From: CAWDDA01 sp963813345
GTDB lineage: Bacteria > Acidobacteriota > Blastocatellia > RBC074
Length of the DNA stretch: 47,035 nucleotides
Direction: 5' to 3'
Assembly: GCA_963813345.1 (NCBI GenBank)
Contig: CAWEYR010000006.1
Location: forward strand, 1-47,035
Position 1 is the stretch's first letter. Each line of letters starts with the position of its first letter. A program made the translations under genes and the position numbers. Positions 44,490 through 47,035 of the stretch are shown in pieces. Below the pieces are notes generated by a model, which was given only the letters and a program-made list of their open reading frames with translations, was not told the origin of the DNA and made no database searches.

Positions 44490-47035
44490 ATGTACGCAAC
44501 GCGCTGGTTTAGATGCGTCATCATTCTCCTTACGGTCATCGCTTCGCTCTCTCTGATTGAGCCCGGAAGAGCGCAATCGTCACTCAAAGTGACCGCTCTT
44601 CGAACGGAATACAAAACCAATCCTCTCGGGATCGATGCACGCAAGCCGCGATTGAGCTGGCAGCTTCAATCGACGACGCGCGGCACTATGCAGGCCGCAT
44701 ATCAGATTCGAGTCGCACGCAATGAGCGAGACCTTCGCGCGGAAACCGGCCTCGTATGGGATTCGGGTCGCGTGAACTCCGATGAGTCGATTCATCGTGT
44801 TTACGATGGACCACCGCTCAGATCCGGAGAGCGCTATTTCTGGCAGGTTCGTGCCTGGGACTCGAGCGGCAAGGCATCGGATTGGAGTGATCCTGCAACC
44901 TGGGAAATGGGATTGCTCGACGCTTCCGACTGGAAAGCGATTTGGATCGAGCCGGACCTGAAGGAGGATCCTAAGAAGTCCGAGCCGGCACCGATGTTGC
45001 GCCGCGACTTCAAAGTGAATGGACCGATTGCTCGAGCACGGGCATACGTCACCAGTCACGGTCTCTACGAAATGCATTTGAATGGGAGGCGCGTCGGCGA
45101 TGAAGTCTTTACGCCAGGCTGGACGAGCTATAACAAGCGACTACAGTACCAGACATATGATGTGACTGATCTGATCAAGAGCGGAGATAACGCGGTTGGA
45201 GTGATTCTTGGCGATGGATGGTATCGAGGCGTCATCGGATGGGTGAGCCAGCGAAATTTCTATGGCGCGAAACTCGGGTTGCTAGTGCAGATCAAGGTCA
45301 CACTTAAGGATGGCCGTGAAGAGATGATTTTGTCGGATGGGAACTGGAAGGCGGCTACAGGACCTATCGTGATGTCGGAGATTTATGACGGCGAGACTTA
45401 TGATGCGCGCCTCGAAAAGCCGGACTGGACAGTGGCCGGGTTCGATGCCTCTCAGTGGTCGGGGGTTCGCACGGCAGAGCACCGGAAGGATATTCTCATC
45501 GCTCCGCAGGGTCCTCCCGTTCGCAAGGTGCAAGAGCTCAAGCCAGTGAAGATCCTGAAGACGCCAGCGGGAGAGACCGTAGTCGATATGGGTCAGAACC
45601 TTGTCGGCTGGGTAAAGCTGAAGGCTCAAGGCGCGGCTGGAACGACGATCACCTTGAGGCACGCCGAGGTGCTGGATAAACCGGGCAACTTTTATGTCGA
45701 GAATCTGCGGGCCGCGAAGCAGACGGTTAAATACACGATGAAGGGTGGCGGCCCGGAGATATTTGAGCCGCACTTTAGTTTCCAGGGATTTCGCTATGTC
45801 GCAGTTGATGGCTATCCGGGTGAGTTAACGACCGATAGTCTGACTGGTGTTGTTATTCATTCTGACCTGGCGGCTGCTGGCGAATTTGAAACATCGAATA
45901 AGCTCATCAATCAGCTGCAGCACAATATTGTCTGGGGACAGAAGGGAAATTTCCTGGATGTGCCGACTGATTGTCCTCAGCGGGATGAGCGTCTCGGATG
46001 GACGGGGGACGCGCAGGTGTTTTCGCGCACAGCTGCATTCAATATGGATGTTGCGGGGTTTTTCACGAAATGGTTGAAAGATCTGGCGGCGGACCAGTTT
46101 ACGACCGGAAGTGTTCCTTACGTCGTGCCGAACGTCCTTCAACCGACGGCAGGAGGATCGGCCGCATGGGCGGATGCGGCAACCATCATTCCGTGGACGA
46201 TGTACTTGACCTATGGCGACAAGCGCATTCTTGCCGAGCAATACGACAGCATGCAGAAATGGGTCGAATTCGTGCGCAAGCAGGCAGGCGATGATTTTGT
46301 ATGGGATGGCGGGACGCACTTCGGCGACTGGCTGGCGTTCGCGACGACCCGTTCGGACTATCCGGGTGCGACGACGGGAAAGGACCTGATCGCTACGGCC
46401 TTTTTTGCGCACTCAACAGACTTGCTTTCACGGACGGCTATGATTCTGGGAAAGCAGGAAGATGCGAAGCGATACAGTGAATTGCTCGAGAATGTGAAAG
46501 CGGCATTCCAGAAAGAATACGTAACTGCGACGGGCCGGGTGGGTGAGAATACGCAAACTGCTTATTCTCTGGCGCTCCAGTTTGATCTGCTGTCGGAAGC
46601 TATGAGGCCCGTGGCTGCGAGGAGGCTTGCGCAGGAAGTGCGTGAGCGAAAGCATCTGACGACAGGATTTGTTGGCGCGTCATATCTTTCTCACGTGCTC
46701 AGCCGCTACGGTTATTTGGACGAGGCCTATCTCCTCATCAATCGCGAGGAGTATCCTTCGTGGCTTTACCCCGTGAAGCAGGGAGCGACAACGATATGGG
46801 AGCGGTGGGACGGGCTGAAGCCGGACGGAACATTCCAGGACAAAGGAATGAACTCGTTCAATCATTATGCGTACGGTGCCGTCGGCGACTGGATGTATCG
46901 AGTTATGGCTGGAATTGAGATCGATCCCGCGGCTCCCGCGTACAAACATATCCTTATCCAGCCACGGCCTGGCGGCGGATTCTCGAAAGTGAAGGCTGCG
47001 CATCAGACAATGTATGGGCGCGTGAGCTCTGAGTG
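44490..47035 (+). CDS. Secreted GH78 alpha-L-rhamnosidase (3' end outside window)
   Basis: Predicted exo-enzyme that removes terminal alpha-L-rhamnose from plant or bacterial glycans. ATG 44490 (AAGAGG nine bases upstream) gives FRCVIILLTVIASLSLIEPG as signal peptide cut near GRA. The 848 residues present are in one frame. Domains in order: N-terminal fibronectin-like part (LRTEYKTNPLGIDARKPRLS), a carbohydrate-binding beta-sandwich (YVTSHGLYEMHLNGRRVGDE), and the (alpha/alpha)6 barrel. Catalytic motifs: DVPTDCPQRDERLGWTGDAQ with the general-acid region and ATTIWERWDG with the second Glu. VGASYLSHVLSRYGYLDEAY and MNSFNHYAYGAVGDWMYR are conserved. The C-terminal beta-sandwich has begun (YKHILIQPRPGGG) when the window ends. 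No frame break was seen. Confidence 0.93.
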   Translation, partial: MYATRWFRCVIILLTVIASLSLIEPGRAQSSLKVTALRTEYKTNPLGIDARKPRLSWQLQSTTRGTMQAAYQIRVARNERDLRAETGLVWDSGRVNSDESIHRVYDGPPLRSGERYFWQVRAWDSSGKASDWSDPATWEMGLLDASDWKAIWIEPDLKEDPKKSEPAPMLRRDFKVNGPIARARAYVTSHGLYEMHLNGRRVGDEVFTPGWTSYNKRLQYQTYDVTDLIKSGDNAVGVILGDGWYRGVIGWVSQRNFYGAKLGLLVQIKVTLKDGREEMILSDGNWKAATGPIVMSEIYDGETYDARLEKPDWTVAGFDASQWSGVRTAEHRKDILIAPQGPPVRKVQELKPVKILKTPAGETVVDMGQNLVGWVKLKAQGAAGTTITLRHAEVLDKPGNFYVENLRAAKQTVKYTMKGGGPEIFEPHFSFQGFRYVAVDGYPGELTTDSLTGVVIHSDLAAAGEFETSNKLINQLQHNIVWGQKGNFLDVPTDCPQRDERLGWTGDAQVFSRTAAFNMDVAGFFTKWLKDLAADQFTTGSVPYVVPNVLQPTAGGSAAWADAATIIPWTMYLTYGDKRILAEQYDSMQKWVEFVRKQAGDDFVWDGGTHFGDWLAFATTRSDYPGATTGKDLIATAFFAHSTDLLSRTAMILGKQEDAKRYSELLENVKAAFQKEYVTATGRVGENTQTAYSLALQFDLLSEAMRPVAARRLAQEVRERKHLTTGFVGASYLSHVLSRYGYLDEAYLLINREEYPSWLYPVKQGATTIWERWDGLKPDGTFQDKGMNSFNHYAYGAVGDWMYRVMAGIEIDPAAPAYKHILIQPRPGGGFSKVKAAHQTMYGRVSSE

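Overview
The window reads like a soil member of the Acidobacteriota, most likely class Blastocatellia. This is an inference from gene families, not a marker gene. The evidence is an 'acidobacterial duplicated orphan permease' (ADOP) with its PadR partner, an Oar-type TonB-dependent receptor with a carboxypeptidase-like N-terminal domain, a TIGR03437-type C-terminal domain, a large kinase-ATPase-TPR sensor, and PPC/cytochrome c multidomain proteins. No rRNA, tRNA, CRISPR array, transposase or phage gene was seen.

Layout. 1-6.2 kb: arylsulfatase (cut by the left edge), alkaline-phosphatase-superfamily protein, winged-helix protein, radical SAM protein, PQQ-like beta-propeller. 6.3-8.6 kb: cell-wall pair (L,D-transpeptidase and M23 peptidase). 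8.7-9.4 kb: small membrane protein plus XRE regulator behind a clear promoter. 9.5-12.3 kb: minus-strand operon of DUF2092-type lipoprotein, GRxGxxVxG repeat protein and two membrane proteins. 12.4-14.4 kb: Fpg/MutM and an esterase. 14.5-18.9 kb: one very long secreted protein with a PPC-like domain, two c-type haem sites, QW-type toroid repeats and HEAT-like repeats. 19-22.6 kb: outer-membrane beta-barrel protein with a FixH-like domain, and an LVIVD/TIGR03437 protein. 22.9-26.6 kb: kinase-ATPase-TPR protein. 26.6-30.5 kb: a membrane protein with two related alpha/beta modules, a DyP peroxidase and a catalase-like haem protein. 30.9-37 kb: TonB receptor, ROK regulator, PQQ-type sugar dehydrogenase. 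37-42.7 kb: membrane glycosyltransferase, ADOP permease, PadR. 42.8-47 kb: secreted protein, metallophosphoesterase, GH78 rhamnosidase (cut by the right edge).

Two things run through the whole window. First, about 38 places need a one-base (sometimes two-base) frame correction to restore otherwise well-conserved genes. The reading frame on each side is clean and there are no independent stop codons, so indel errors in the sequence are more likely than mass gene decay. I annotate restored genes across these points and give each position. Second, almost every intergenic spacer holds an inverted repeat or heptanucleotide tandem repeat that begins only 2-15 bases after a stop codon and lacks a T-tract. 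At least four sequence families follow this same placement rule. This is the most striking unexplained structure here.

The best candidate for an undescribed functional system is the peroxidase cluster at 26.6-30.5 kb. Next is the long cytochrome/toroid protein at 14.5-18.9 kb. Glycan use is suggested by the sulfatase, esterase, rhamnosidase, TonB receptor, ROK regulator and sugar dehydrogenase, but they do not form a single operon.
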